From: Ruminococcus sp.
GTDB taxonomy: Bacteria; Bacillota; Clostridia; Oscillospirales; Acutalibacteraceae
Assembly: GCA_017384945.1 (NCBI GenBank)
Contig: JAFNSO010000050.1
Coordinates: 1 to 64,000, forward strand
Reading direction: 5' to 3'
Length of the DNA: 64,000 nt
In this document: positions 17,987-27,700 of the stretch, one piece after another
Layout: each line of letters starts with the position of its first letter
How positions within the stretch are numbered: position 1 is the first letter of the stretch
Notes under the pieces: generated by a model
The model's database searches: none
Seen by the model: only the letters and a program-made list of their open reading frames with translations
What the model was told of the DNA's origin: nothing
Program-made: the position numbers and the translations under genes

Positions 17987-18437
17987 GCGAGATGAAAACG
18001 CGAATGACATCGACATAATCATCAGAGCAAGAGAGCAGGACGAGCAGATACGCGCCCTGATTGAAAGCCTGACGAAATTTGAAGCGGCAAAGCCCGAAAC
18101 GCTCACCCTTCTCGACAGCGAAAACCGAGTGAGCATTGTCGAGGAAAAGGACATCGTGCTTGTGTCAGCCGACGGCAAGCGGACCAGCGTGACAACGACA
18201 AGCGGGATTTTCCGCGCGAAGCAGTCGCTTCAGGGTATCGAAAAGCTTTTGAGCCGTGATTTTCTGCGGGTTTCAAGGTTTGAGATAGTTAATCTGAAAA
18301 TGGTCGTTAAATTTGATTTTACAATAGGAGGAACTCTTAGGATCGAGTTCAAAAACGGAATGGAAACGTGGGCTTCACGTCGGTATATTCCGCAAATCAG
18401 AGAGCGTCTTTCGGGAGAGGAGGGTTACTTATGCTAG
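17961..18437 (+). CDS. LytTR-family DNA-binding regulator
   Basis: 158 aa. AAGGAGG lies 8 bp before ATG 17961. The N-terminal ~55 residues are charged and helical, with no receiver domain. Residues ~60-150 match the LytTR beta-fold (VSIVEEKDIVLVSADGKRTSV, then FLRVSRFEIVNLKMV, ending in a basic tail with SRRYIPQIRERL). Stand-alone LytTR proteins paired with a DUF3021 membrane protein are a known arrangement in Firmicutes, in which the membrane protein modulates the regulator. Here the DUF3021-type gene overlaps by 7 bp. A fitting LytTR double site lies in the operon's own promoter, so autoregulation is likely. Confidence 0.85.
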   Translation: MKKLNVRFERDENANDIDIIIRAREQDEQIRALIESLTKFEAAKPETLTLLDSENRVSIVEEKDIVLVSADGKRTSVTTTSGIFRAKQSLQGIEKLLSRDFLRVSRFEIVNLKMVVKFDFTIGGTLRIEFKNGMETWASRRYIPQIRERLSGEEGYLC

Positions 18438-18892
18438 CTAAAATTTTAAAATGCGCGGGCATCGGCTTTTTAATAGGCGCTGTCGTCGGCAATCTGATTG
18501 CCGTGTTGACCTCAACCTCTTCCTCAGAAGGCGTGAATATTACGTCACAACAATTAGTGGATATGGCTGGCGGGAGCCCGGCTGTTTCAATTCTCCTGCA
18601 AAGTCTGTTTTCAGGCTTATACGGCTCGCTGTGCTTTGTGGGGATTACGTTCTACGATATCGAGCGCTGGCCGCTTGCGCTCGCGACGGCTTTACATTGC
18701 GCGGTCATTGTGCTGACGTTTATTCCGATAGCGCTCTTGCTCGGCTGGTTTACAAGCATCGTAAGTCTGCTGATTATGTCGTGTATTCAGATTGTCGCTT
18801 TCTTTATCATATGGCTGATTTTGTATTTTTCATATAAAAAGCAGATAAAAGAGCTCAACGAGCTGATGAACAGGAATAAAGAGAAAAAATAA
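18431..18892 (+). CDS. DUF3021-type membrane protein, LytTR partner
   Basis: 153 aa. ATG 18431 has GGAGAGGAGG upstream and overlaps the LytTR stop (ATGCTAG). Four hydrophobic helices are visible (~res 7-27, 50-72, 80-105 and 107-132), followed by a short basic cytoplasmic tail (KKQIKELNELMNRNKEKK). Size, topology and position directly after a LytTR gene are those of DUF3021 proteins, thought to act as membrane antagonists of the regulator. The signal sensed is unknown. Confidence 0.75.
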   Translation: MLAKILKCAGIGFLIGAVVGNLIAVLTSTSSSEGVNITSQQLVDMAGGSPAVSILLQSLFSGLYGSLCFVGITFYDIERWPLALATALHCAVIVLTFIPIALLLGWFTSIVSLLIMSCIQIVAFFIIWLILYFSYKKQIKELNELMNRNKEKK

Positions 18893-18910
18893 ATCATTAA
18901 GGAGGAAATT

Positions 18911-21583
18911 ATGAGGAAAAAACTTATTTAAAAAACTGACGGCTTTTCTGCTGATAACGCTCCTGATTTTATCATCAGCGCCGATAACCTCGCTTGCGGC
19001 GGAGGTTCAGCTGAACGGCAATTCCGTCAATATGCCCGTTTCGGGTACCGACACGCTCGACTTGAGCAAGAAGGACGCGGGCTTTACCTTCAAGGTCTAC
19101 GACGACGGCGGCCAGGAAACAAATTACTCGGACTATTGCGACGGTTATCTGCAAATCACCGCGCCGACGAGTTGCCTTATCAGCGTCAGCGGCAGCGGCG
19201 AGACCGAATCCGCGTCATACGACTATCTGAAATTCTACGACGGCTCCACAGACAGAAGTTCCCCCCTCGGAGAAACCAAATACGGCGGCAGCTTCACGAT
19301 TTCCGAGCCTTTGATTACAAGCGGCGAATACCTGACGATCTACTTCCATTCCGACAGCTCCATCAACAAATCGGGCTACGAGCTTAATATCTCGGTTATC
19401 GCGCAGTCCAAGGTGAACTATGTGTTCGGCGACGAAACAAAGGACGTGGCTGTGCAGAAGGATTCGACGATACGCCTTGCCGATTTCAGCGATTTGTTCA
19501 ATTCCAATGACAAGGAATTTATAAGCTGGCAGAACTGCGAAAACACCTACAACGCGGGCGACGAGTTTAATGTAAGCGGCGACGTTACATTCACGGCGGT
19601 CACGAGGCTTATGCCGACGGTCACCTTCGACGGCAACGGCGCGACGGTCATCGGCTACAACGGAGTGACCTCCTACGGTCCCCTCCCGTTACCGACGGGC
19701 ACGAAAGCTCCCTTGCCTCACGCAAATGTAATATTCCAATTCCCCGAAAACAAATACTTCGGCGGCTGGTCATACAACGACCGAACCTACTCAGCGAACG
19801 AGGAATTTACATTGACCGAAAATGTCACCTTCACGGCTGTCTGGCGTGACGCGAGCGCGTGGGAGCTCCTCGGCGAACAGCTTAACGCCGCGTCGGGCAC
19901 AGACGTAGGCACGATCACGCTGACCGAGGATGTGACCGCCGCAGTCGGAAGCCTGCCGCTTACGGTTCCCGCGGGCGTTACGGCGACGATTGACCTCAAC
20001 GGTCATACGCTCGACGGTACTCAGGCGGCGATCTACGGCGATATGCTCACGGTCTACGGTAATCTCACCGTTACCGATTCGAGCGCCGACAACGACGGCG
20101 AGCTCACGGGCGGCGGAGTTACAGCCTATGAGAGCGGCTCCTTTACCCCGAGCGGAGCTGTCGGCGCGTGCTTTGAGGCGACCCTAACTCAAAGCTATGT
20201 TGTTGAGGACAATTCCACTAACGTAAGTACTGAGAATAACTATTCCGTTTCCTACTACCCGACCTTTAAGGGCGCTATGACAGCCGCGGCTTATGACCAC
20301 GACTACAAGAGCGATATAACGACCCTGCCGCAGGACGAAAGCTCCTACAGATTCTGGTACAACGATTCAAAGGTCGCCTTGCTCAAGGATGTTACGATTG
20401 CTCAGAGCGAACGGTCGAGACAAACTCCTACAACTCGATCTGGCTGGACCTTAACGGCCATACGCTTGATGTTCAGGGCGCTTTTAACGGCGGTTACGAG
20501 GGAACTCAGTATCAGGGCGGACAGTATATCCCGACATTCTACCCGACCAATATACAGATTGTAAGCACGACCGCGGGTACCTTCCGCAGCAGCGGCATGA
20601 TCGGCGTCAACATAGAGCCGTGGACAGAGGACACCTACTACATCACGTGCGGTACGATCAGCGGCAACTTCTTCGCCGACGGCGGCGTATTCCACATCAG
20701 CGGCGGTCACTTCACGAATATGGTTATGTTTAACAACGGCAACGACGAAGCGAGCCTTGAAATAGATATTTCGGGCGACGCGGAACTTGAGCGTCTTGAG
20801 CATATGATTTACTCGAATGAAAACGCTCCGAAAATCCATATGGCAATCGGCGGAAACGCGCGTATCAAAGCCATGCTGTTTGAGATAATTGGCGGCGGCA
20901 CAGTGACCGATACAGTGCTCACCGTAAACGGCGGCTACTTCGGCGTTGACCCGGGAACATGGCTCAACGAAGTGAACGGAGACAAAAACGTTGTTCAGAT
21001 ACAGGGCAAGGCGGAGCAGTACACGGCTCAGACCGACTGGACGGCTGACACAGCGAACTATACATGGCGCGTCAGGGGCGCTTCGGAGCTTATCGCCGAG
21101 ACGTTCGAGCCCGACAGCGAGGACACAAACTTTGCTTTATTCAGGCTGCCCCAGGGAACGCTCTACGCGGGACTGAAAACCCTCGGCGTTCAGAGAAAGA
21201 CCGATAACTCAAACGATATGAGGTTTGTAAGCGTTATTTCCTCCGACCTTCTCGCTTTAGCGGACGACTACGGCTATGTTTTCACCAAAACCTCAAAGTC
21301 GACTCAGACCGCGAAGGATAACGTCGGAAAGCTGACGGTCGATAACGGCCACAAGTACAGCTGTAAGGACACTCATAACACGATGACGGGCGCTTACGGC
21401 GACCCCGACGCGGCGTCAGGCTATAAATACGTCACCGCTGCTATAAACAACATCGGGGATGACGACGCGATTGTCGGACGCTTCTTCATCACAATAAACG
21501 GCACAACCTACTACGGCAGCTACACCGACTCACAGGGCGGTACATACAGCGGCTTTGCCGCAAGGCTCAGCGACTTACAATAG
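18911..21583 (+). pseudogene. CUB-domain surface-protein gene with two frameshifts
   Basis: AAGGAGG precedes ATG 18911, but that frame stops after six codons (MRKKLI). Removing one A from the A6 run at 18917-18922 joins it to a signal peptide (LFKKLTAFLLITLLILSSAP, ending SLAAE) and then to the long open frame. A CUB-like domain follows (~res 35-140), then InlB-type repeats with FDGNGATV and WSYNDRTYSANEEFTL, and a beta-helix-like region. Near 20410 the frame shifts again: AQSE continues in another frame as TVETNSYNSIWLDLNGHTLD and runs open to the stop at 21583, ending GTTYYGSYTDSQGG and RLSDLQ. The repaired product would be ~890 aa. Whether the breaks are real decay, slippage-based switching or sequencing errors cannot be told here. 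Confidence 0.65.
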
Positions 21584-21595
21584 GAGGACGCTCAT

Positions 21596-21739
21596 ATGAA
21601 AAAATATCAAAATCCCGATTTAGAGGTAATCCGCTACAACGAAGATGACGTTCTGACCGATTCGGAGTTGACAAAAAACGGCGCCTATAACATAGAGATA
21701 AACAACCCGAACAGTATGAACAACGATAAAATTATCTGA
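21596..21739 (+). CDS. 47-aa peptide with YxxPxL motif
   Basis: TAGGAGG precedes ATG 21596, 12 bp after the frameshifted surface gene. It begins MKKYQNPDLEVIRYNEDDVL and ends in an Asn-rich tail (NNPNSMNNDKII). The YQNPDL stretch and the following DDVLTDS resemble the second small gene at 59888 (YSAPTI, ADVVLSNS). There is no signal peptide, TM segment or Cys. Short proteins of this general form are common in Clostridia, and their role is unknown to me. The YxxPxL motif also marks lasso-peptide leaders, but no leader-processing genes lie nearby. Confidence 0.65.
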   Translation: MKKYQNPDLEVIRYNEDDVLTDSELTKNGAYNIEINNPNSMNNDKII

Positions 21740-21752
21740 TTTTCAAAAAGCG

Positions 21753-21787
21753 ACGGAGACGGTTTTATACCGTTTCCGTCTTTTTTT
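21753..21787 (+). terminator. Rho-independent terminator
   Basis: ACGGAGACGG / CCGTTTCCGT stem with a TTTATA loop and T7 tail. Confidence 0.9.
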
Positions 21788-21929
21788 GTTTGAGGATATT
21801 AATAAAGTCAGCGACATAAAGTAACAAGTATCTTGACTGACTTCTATCAAAAAAATTAATATTATTGCCCAAATTCGCCGAAAATTAAAAAAATTTGAAA
21901 AATTTTTAAAAAAGATTATAATTTTAGGT

Positions 21930-21964
21930 ATGAAAATCCTCGTTTGTTTCGTCTATATTTATAG
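21930..21964 (+). promoter_or_regulatory. Putative ECF-type (auto)promoter, copy 1
   Basis: A 35-bp block beginning ATGAAAAT and ending TTTCGTCTATATTTATAG, 29 bp before the sigma-factor ATG. It matches 29 of 35 positions, without gaps, with 55452-55486 upstream of an LRR lipoprotein gene. CGTC is a typical ECF -10 core. The shared TGRAAA could be the -35 element, although the 13-bp gap is shorter than the usual ~16. ECF sigma genes are often autoregulated. Confidence 0.6.
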
Positions 21965-21993
21965 AGTGAACTCAAAATAAGGAAAAACCGGTT

Positions 21994-22479
21994 ATGAGAC
22001 AAAGCAAAGAAAAGAAGTTTGAAAAAATTTACAGCGAATACAAGGACGCGGTGTTCGGAATCTGCGTAATGTATCTGAGAGATTTTCAACTTGCGGAGGA
22101 CGCGGCTCAGGAGACGTTTATAAAGGTGCTCAAAAAGCTTTCAAGCCTGAAGAACGAGGAAAAGACAAAGGCTTGGATAACGGAAGTGACCATCAACGTC
22201 TGCCGCGACAGATTAAGGCACAAAAGCCGCCGCGAGATTCCCTCGGACAATGTTCCGCATAGCCTTGAAAGCGGAAACAACGACGTTGAGCTTAGCTTGG
22301 GCGACGCGATAGCGCGCCTGTCTCCAAAGCTCAGAGAGTGCGTGATTCTGTATTACTACCAGAATTTCAGCCAGATTGAGATCGCAAGGCTGTTGAAAAT
22401 ACCGCAGACCACGGTCGCTTATCGCCTGAAAGAAGCGAAAGCGCGGCTGAAAGAGCTTTTGAAGGAGGATTTACGATGA
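21994..22479 (+). CDS. ECF-family RNA polymerase sigma factor
   Basis: 161 aa. The sigma-2 region (~res 10-75) includes KDAVFGICVMYLRDFQLAED and AAQETFIKVLKKL. Sigma-4 (~105-158) includes LSPKLRECVILYYY and an HTH (FSQIEIARLLKIPQTTVAYR). The length is typical of ECF factors. It directs RNA polymerase to a small gene set when released from its anti-sigma partner. The next gene overlaps by 4 bp (ATGA) and encodes a membrane protein with an extracellular LRR region, as expected for a dedicated anti-sigma. The 35-bp block upstream suggests autoregulation. Confidence 0.92.
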   Translation: MRQSKEKKFEKIYSEYKDAVFGICVMYLRDFQLAEDAAQETFIKVLKKLSSLKNEEKTKAWITEVTINVCRDRLRHKSRREIPSDNVPHSLESGNNDVELSLGDAIARLSPKLRECVILYYYQNFSQIEIARLLKIPQTTVAYRLKEAKARLKELLKEDLR

Positions 22480-24749
22480 CAGACCTCAGAGAATTGATTC
22501 AGAATGAATACAGCGGACTGACCCTTGATGTTCAGGCGGGTCAGATAATCTCGCAGTACAAAAAGGAACGCCGCAAAAAGACGGCGGCAATCACAAGCGC
22601 TGCTGTGTGCTGTCTTGTGGTTATCTCTATGCTCGCAAAGAGCAACCCGAAGGCGGTCGACGAGTTTATGAGCTCGACGGGCAGACTGTTTGAGAGTATG
22701 TTCTCAGGCGAGCCGCTCATCGGCGTGGAAATCACCGAGCCCGGGTCAAAGCCCGAACCGACCAAAGCTCGGGCTGTTGTTCCTCAAAACAGCTCGCAAA
22801 ATAACCGACCAAATGAAAGCGGAACCGCTCAGAGCCCCCGCACCGAGCCGACCGACGCCGATACGGAGGAGCAGAACACAGCCCCCGAAGCTCAGCCCGC
22901 TCAGGCTCAGAACGCTCGGCAGGCTTTGACTCAGCCCCCGACGGTTCAGCCCACGGAGGATGAAACATCCGAGGTTGAGGAAACGACCGCTCAGAATATA
23001 AAGATAAAAACACCCCAAAGACCGACGACAAGGAGCACCCGTCCCGCAGGCGACAAAAGCCAGACTCCGCTCCGTCCGACAAGACCTTCCGCGACCGAAG
23101 CGCCGACCGTCACGGTGACAGAGCCCCGCGAGACCGAAAAGCCGACGCAGGCTCCGACAAAGCCCTCCGAGACCGAAAAGCCGACGCAGGCTCCGACAAA
23201 GCCCTCCGTGACCGAAAAGCCGACTAAGGCTTCGACAAAGCCCTTAGAGACCGAAATTCCGACCAAAACAGAGCTGAAAACCTCGGAGACAGCAAAAGCG
23301 ACTGCCTCCGCGACTCAAAAAACCGAGATGACCTCTTCCACTGCAAAGCCCACGACCGCCCCGACCGAGACTGTGACAGAGAAAACAACCGAAAAACCGA
23401 CCGAAAGGCAAACCGAAACCCTGACCGCTCCCGAGGAAACAACCGAGGCTACGGAGGCGTCGACAAAGCTCGAAACGGCAAAAATAAAATACATCCCGAT
23501 TTCAGATACGGAAATTATAATCACAAGCTGTATTCCGACAAACAGCTCCCTTGTTATTCCCGAAACGGTAGACGGCTTCACCGTCCGTGAAATCGGCAGC
23601 AATATACTGGTAGGCTATAAAACCGTAAAAACCGTTTCGCTCCCCGACACGGTGACGGTAATAGGCGACAGGGCGTTCAAGGGACTTGATCAGCTTGAAA
23701 GCATTAATATTCCCGCAAGCGTAAAAGCTATCGGAGCGAGCGCCTTTGAAGGCTGTACGGGCATAGGCGCTATCGATCTGAACAGCGTCGAAAAAATCGG
23801 AGAGAGCGCGTTCAAAAACTGTGACGGACTTACGAGCGTAACGATCCCCGCGTCGGCGGCGACCGTCAACGACTCCGCCTTTGCCGAGTGCGACAAAATT
23901 AAATCCGTAACGATCAACTCGGATATTTCTCACGTTAACATTTTCTCCCACGGCAATCAGTTCAAAAACTGCGCGGCTCTGGAGGAAGTAACAATAGGCG
24001 ACGGAGTAACCCGTATCGACACCTGCTGCTTCCTGAATTGTACCTCGCTGAAAAAGCTCGCTCTTCCCGATACGCTCAAAAACATTTACGAGTACGCGTT
24101 CAGCGGGTGTACCTCCCTCGAGGAGCTCAGCCTCCCCGACGGTCTCGAGAATATCGGCATATACGCTTTTTACGGATGCAGGAGAATACATACTCTCAGT
24201 CTCCCCGAGGGCTTAACGCGAATCGGAACAAAGGCGTTCAGCGGATGCACAACGCTGAGCGAGCTTACTCTTCCCGAGTCGCTGAAAACCGTCGAGAACG
24301 AGGCGTTCTATAACTGTACAAGTCTGAAGCTCGTGTCGGTTCCGAAGGATACCGAGAATTTGTATTCGATGTGCTTCGGCTATTACACAAACTCTAAGAA
24401 AAAGACCGTCAAGCTCAAAGGCTTTACAATCAAAGGCTACGAAAAGACCAAAGCCCAGACCTACGCGACGGAAAACGGCTTTGCCTTTGAGAGTCTCGGA
24501 GCTGTTCCCGAGCCAAAGCTCACCTTCCTCGAGCTCGAAAGCTACTTTACAATGCTCACCGAGGGTGAGACATATGAGATAAAATACACCGTCGAATATC
24601 CCGAGGGAGACACCGTGTTTGAGTCCCTCGACCCCGAAATCGCCTCTGTCGACGAAAACGGAATAATCACCGCGCTTGCCCACGGAACGGCGACGATCAA
24701 CGTTACAAATAACGCGGTCACAAGACAGTTTATTGTGATTGTGAAATAA
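22476..24749 (+). CDS. Putative membrane anti-sigma protein with extracellular LRR domain
   Basis: 757 aa, coupled to the sigma gene by ATGA. A short cytoplasmic N-terminus (~35 aa, MTDLRELIQNEYSG...) that ends in KKERRKK is followed by one TM helix (~36-53, TAAITSAAVCCLVVISML). Outside are a long Thr/Pro/Glu linker (~90-330) with three ETEKPTQAPTKPS-type repeats, a BspA-type LRR domain (~345-665, e.g. FEGCTGIGAIDLNSVEKIG) and a C-terminal Big2-like domain (~675-757). Position and topology argue for an anti-sigma factor that senses an external signal through its LRR region, analogous in layout to clostridial RsgI proteins. The N-terminus is too short for a classical zinc anti-sigma domain, and no such motif is seen. 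Anti-sigma function is inferred from context. Confidence 0.7.
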   Translation: MTDLRELIQNEYSGLTLDVQAGQIISQYKKERRKKTAAITSAAVCCLVVISMLAKSNPKAVDEFMSSTGRLFESMFSGEPLIGVEITEPGSKPEPTKARAVVPQNSSQNNRPNESGTAQSPRTEPTDADTEEQNTAPEAQPAQAQNARQALTQPPTVQPTEDETSEVEETTAQNIKIKTPQRPTTRSTRPAGDKSQTPLRPTRPSATEAPTVTVTEPRETEKPTQAPTKPSETEKPTQAPTKPSVTEKPTKASTKPLETEIPTKTELKTSETAKATASATQKTEMTSSTAKPTTAPTETVTEKTTEKPTERQTETLTAPEETTEATEASTKLETAKIKYIPISDTEIIITSCIPTNSSLVIPETVDGFTVREIGSNILVGYKTVKTVSLPDTVTVIGDRAFKGLDQLESINIPASVKAIGASAFEGCTGIGAIDLNSVEKIGESAFKNCDGLTSVTIPASAATVNDSAFAECDKIKSVTINSDISHVNIFSHGNQFKNCAALEEVTIGDGVTRIDTCCFLNCTSLKKLALPDTLKNIYEYAFSGCTSLEELSLPDGLENIGIYAFYGCRRIHTLSLPEGLTRIGTKAFSGCTTLSELTLPESLKTVENEAFYNCTSLKLVSVPKDTENLYSMCFGYYTNSKKKTVKLKGFTIKGYEKTKAQTYATENGFAFESLGAVPEPKLTFLELESYFTMLTEGETYEIKYTVEYPEGDTVFESLDPEIASVDENGIITALAHGTATINVTNNAVTRQFIVIVK

Positions 24750-24762
24750 GGAGGATCAGGTT

Positions 24763-27700
24763 ATGAAAATGATAAGAAAAGCGCTGGCGGTCATACTCGC
24801 CTGCTTAATGGTCGCGGGCTGTGTCCCCGTCGCTTTCGCGGCGGAGAAAAGCTTCGACGGCAAATTTACATACTCGCTCGACGGCAGCGAGATTACTCTG
24901 CTCAAATACATCGGCACAGACACCGACGTTGTGATTCCGAGCGAGATAGACGGCTTTCCCGTCCGTCGTATAGGCGAGGAATTTATGTCTCAAAACAATA
25001 ACGTCAAATCGGTTTCTGTCCCCGATACCGTCTACACGATCGAAAACAACGCTTTCCGAGAGTGCGCTCAAATCGAAACCCTCACTCTCGGCAAGAAGCT
25101 CAAATTTATAGGACAGGAAGCGTTTGAAAAATGTGAGAGTCTCGAGAGCTTCACGTTTCCCGACAGCGTCGAGCATATCGGCAACGGCGTTTTTACGTCA
25201 TGTACGTCTCTGAAAAACGTCAGCTTCCCCGACGGAATCACAAGTATCCCCCAAAACATTTTTCACAACTGTACTTCGATCGATAAGCTCGACCTTCCCG
25301 AAACGGTCACTCAGATCGAGAGCGGCGCGTATTTCGGAACGTCGCTCGAAAGCGTTTACATTCCCCGAAGAATAACTCATTTCGGTACGGGCGTGTTTTC
25401 CGAGTGCAAACAGCTGAAAACTGTTGTTTTTGACTGCGTAGCGGATACGATAAACACAGGTATGTTCGAGGCTTGCTCCTCGCTTGAGAGCGTAACTCTA
25501 AACGATGATATCACCGTCATCAAGCCCGAGGCGTTTTCGGGCTGCTCGTCGCTTCGAAGCATCGACCTGCCCGCTAGGATCACCTCAATGGGCGGAGGCT
25601 GCTTTGAGGGCTGCTCGTCACTCACAAGCTTAAAAATCCCAGGCGGAGTCACGACGATCTCGTCAGAAATGCTGATGGACTGCTACGCTCTCGAAAGCGT
25701 CGAGCTCCCCGACGATGTGACTAAAATCGAAGAAAACGCCTTTGCGGGCTGCTCCTCGCTCAAAGACGTAAAACTCCCGAGTAAGCTCAAAAATATTAAT
25801 AAAAAGGCTTTTTTGAACTGCTCGTCACTTGAAAGCGTCGAGCTCCCGAGCGGCGTCACATATGTGTCGGAATCATTGTTTGAGGGCTGCTCGTCGCTTG
25901 AAAGCGCGGTATTGCCCGACACGCTTACGACCGTCGGAATAAGCGCCTTCAGAGGCTGCTCCTCGCTGAAAAGCATTGAAATTCCCGATACAGTAACGGT
26001 CATAAGCGAAAAGGCGTTTTCAAAGTGCTCCTCGCTCAAGACAGCCGCGTTCGGCAAAAAGGTTCTGTCAATAGGCAAGCTGGCGTTCTTTGGCTGCGAA
26101 GCTCTTGAGTCGATAACGCTTCCCGAAAACGTAAGCTATATTTATGACTACGCGTTTTTAAGCTGCCCCTCCGCGAAAAAAATCATCGTCCGCAACAGCA
26201 AGGCGTATATTCAGTATCGCGCGTTCGGCTACACGGGTGAAGAAGATGGCTACACAAAGAAAAACGAAAATCCTCCCGCGATTTACGGGTATGACGACTC
26301 CACCGCTTACAAATACGCGAAGGATTGCGACTTTCAGTTTGTCTCCCTCAACACGAATCCCCCGGGAGTCCAGACTGTAATAACTCTCGATAAAGATACG
26401 ATAGAGCTCGAGGAGACCCGAGCCCAAAAAATCGGACTGACGATCATAAATCCCGCGGGCACGACCCATTACGAGTCAGCCGAACCCTCGATCGCGACTG
26501 TCAACTACAAGGGAATGGTCAGAGGCGTAAGCGAGGGAGAGACGTACATCGTCATAGTAAACTCAAACGCCACCGTGCTGCAAAGAGTCGTTGTAAAGCA
26601 TTCCGACATCGACTATACAAAGGAACAGCAAAACTCCGAGTTCAGATACGCGTTTGACGAGGACGAAAACGGCGGCATTACGGTAAGAATCCTCGGCTAC
26701 GTCGGCGACGGCGGCAAGGTAGTGATCCCCTCAAAATTAGACGGCTTTTCGGTAACGACCGTCGGCGCGAAAGCGTTTGAAAACAGACCCGAAATCACCG
26801 AAATTGAAATAAGCGAGGGAATTGAAACCATCAATGAGTGCGCCTTCGCGGGCTGTGAAAACCTGCGCTCGATAAAATTCCCCGACTCGCTCGCGCATTA
26901 CGGAAACGAGCTCTTCGCCGACGATACAAGGGTCGAGAGAATCGAGTTTCCGAGCGTTAAGCGTATAATTAACTTGAACAGATACGGCAACTATCTTATC
27001 CCGTACAGTCATCCCTACAGGCTTTACATAAACGGCAGTGAGGCTTCAAGGCTCGTTATCCCCGACGGTACCGCCGAAATTCCGTCGAAGATGTTTGCAA
27101 ACTGTACGAGCATAAAGAGCCTGATCCTGCCCGAGTCTGTTGATATGATCAACTATCAGGCGTTCAAGGATTGTTCCTCTCTTGAATACGTAAAGCTTCC
27201 GAACAACAATATAAGCGGAATCTCAGGCTCCTCGTTTGAGGGCTGCGAAAAGCTTGACAAAATTGATTTCTCAAATTATGTCGGCTATATCGGACCCGAT
27301 GCGTTCAAGGGTACGGCTTTGACCGAAATCAAGCTTTCATGCAAGGTTCGTCTCATCTACCGCTCTTTCAGCGGCTGTCCAAAGCTGAAAACCGTCAGCC
27401 TCGGCATAAGGGAATTAAGTGATTATCATCAGGATATGTTTGCCGACAGTCCCTCGCTCGAGGAAATCTACTTTGACGTTGACGCTCCCGAGGTCAATCC
27501 GAATATTTTTGATAATATGACCGCTTCTCCCGTTATTTACGGCGAGGAGTACACGAGTCTCCAGAAGGCGGCGAAGGCTCACGGGCTGAGGTTCGTTCCG
27601 ATAGAGTCGCTGCCGACCGAGCCTTCCTCTACCGCCGCGCCGACCACAGCCGAGCCGACGGAGCCTACGGAGCCGACTCTTCCCGCGATTCCCGTTTATC

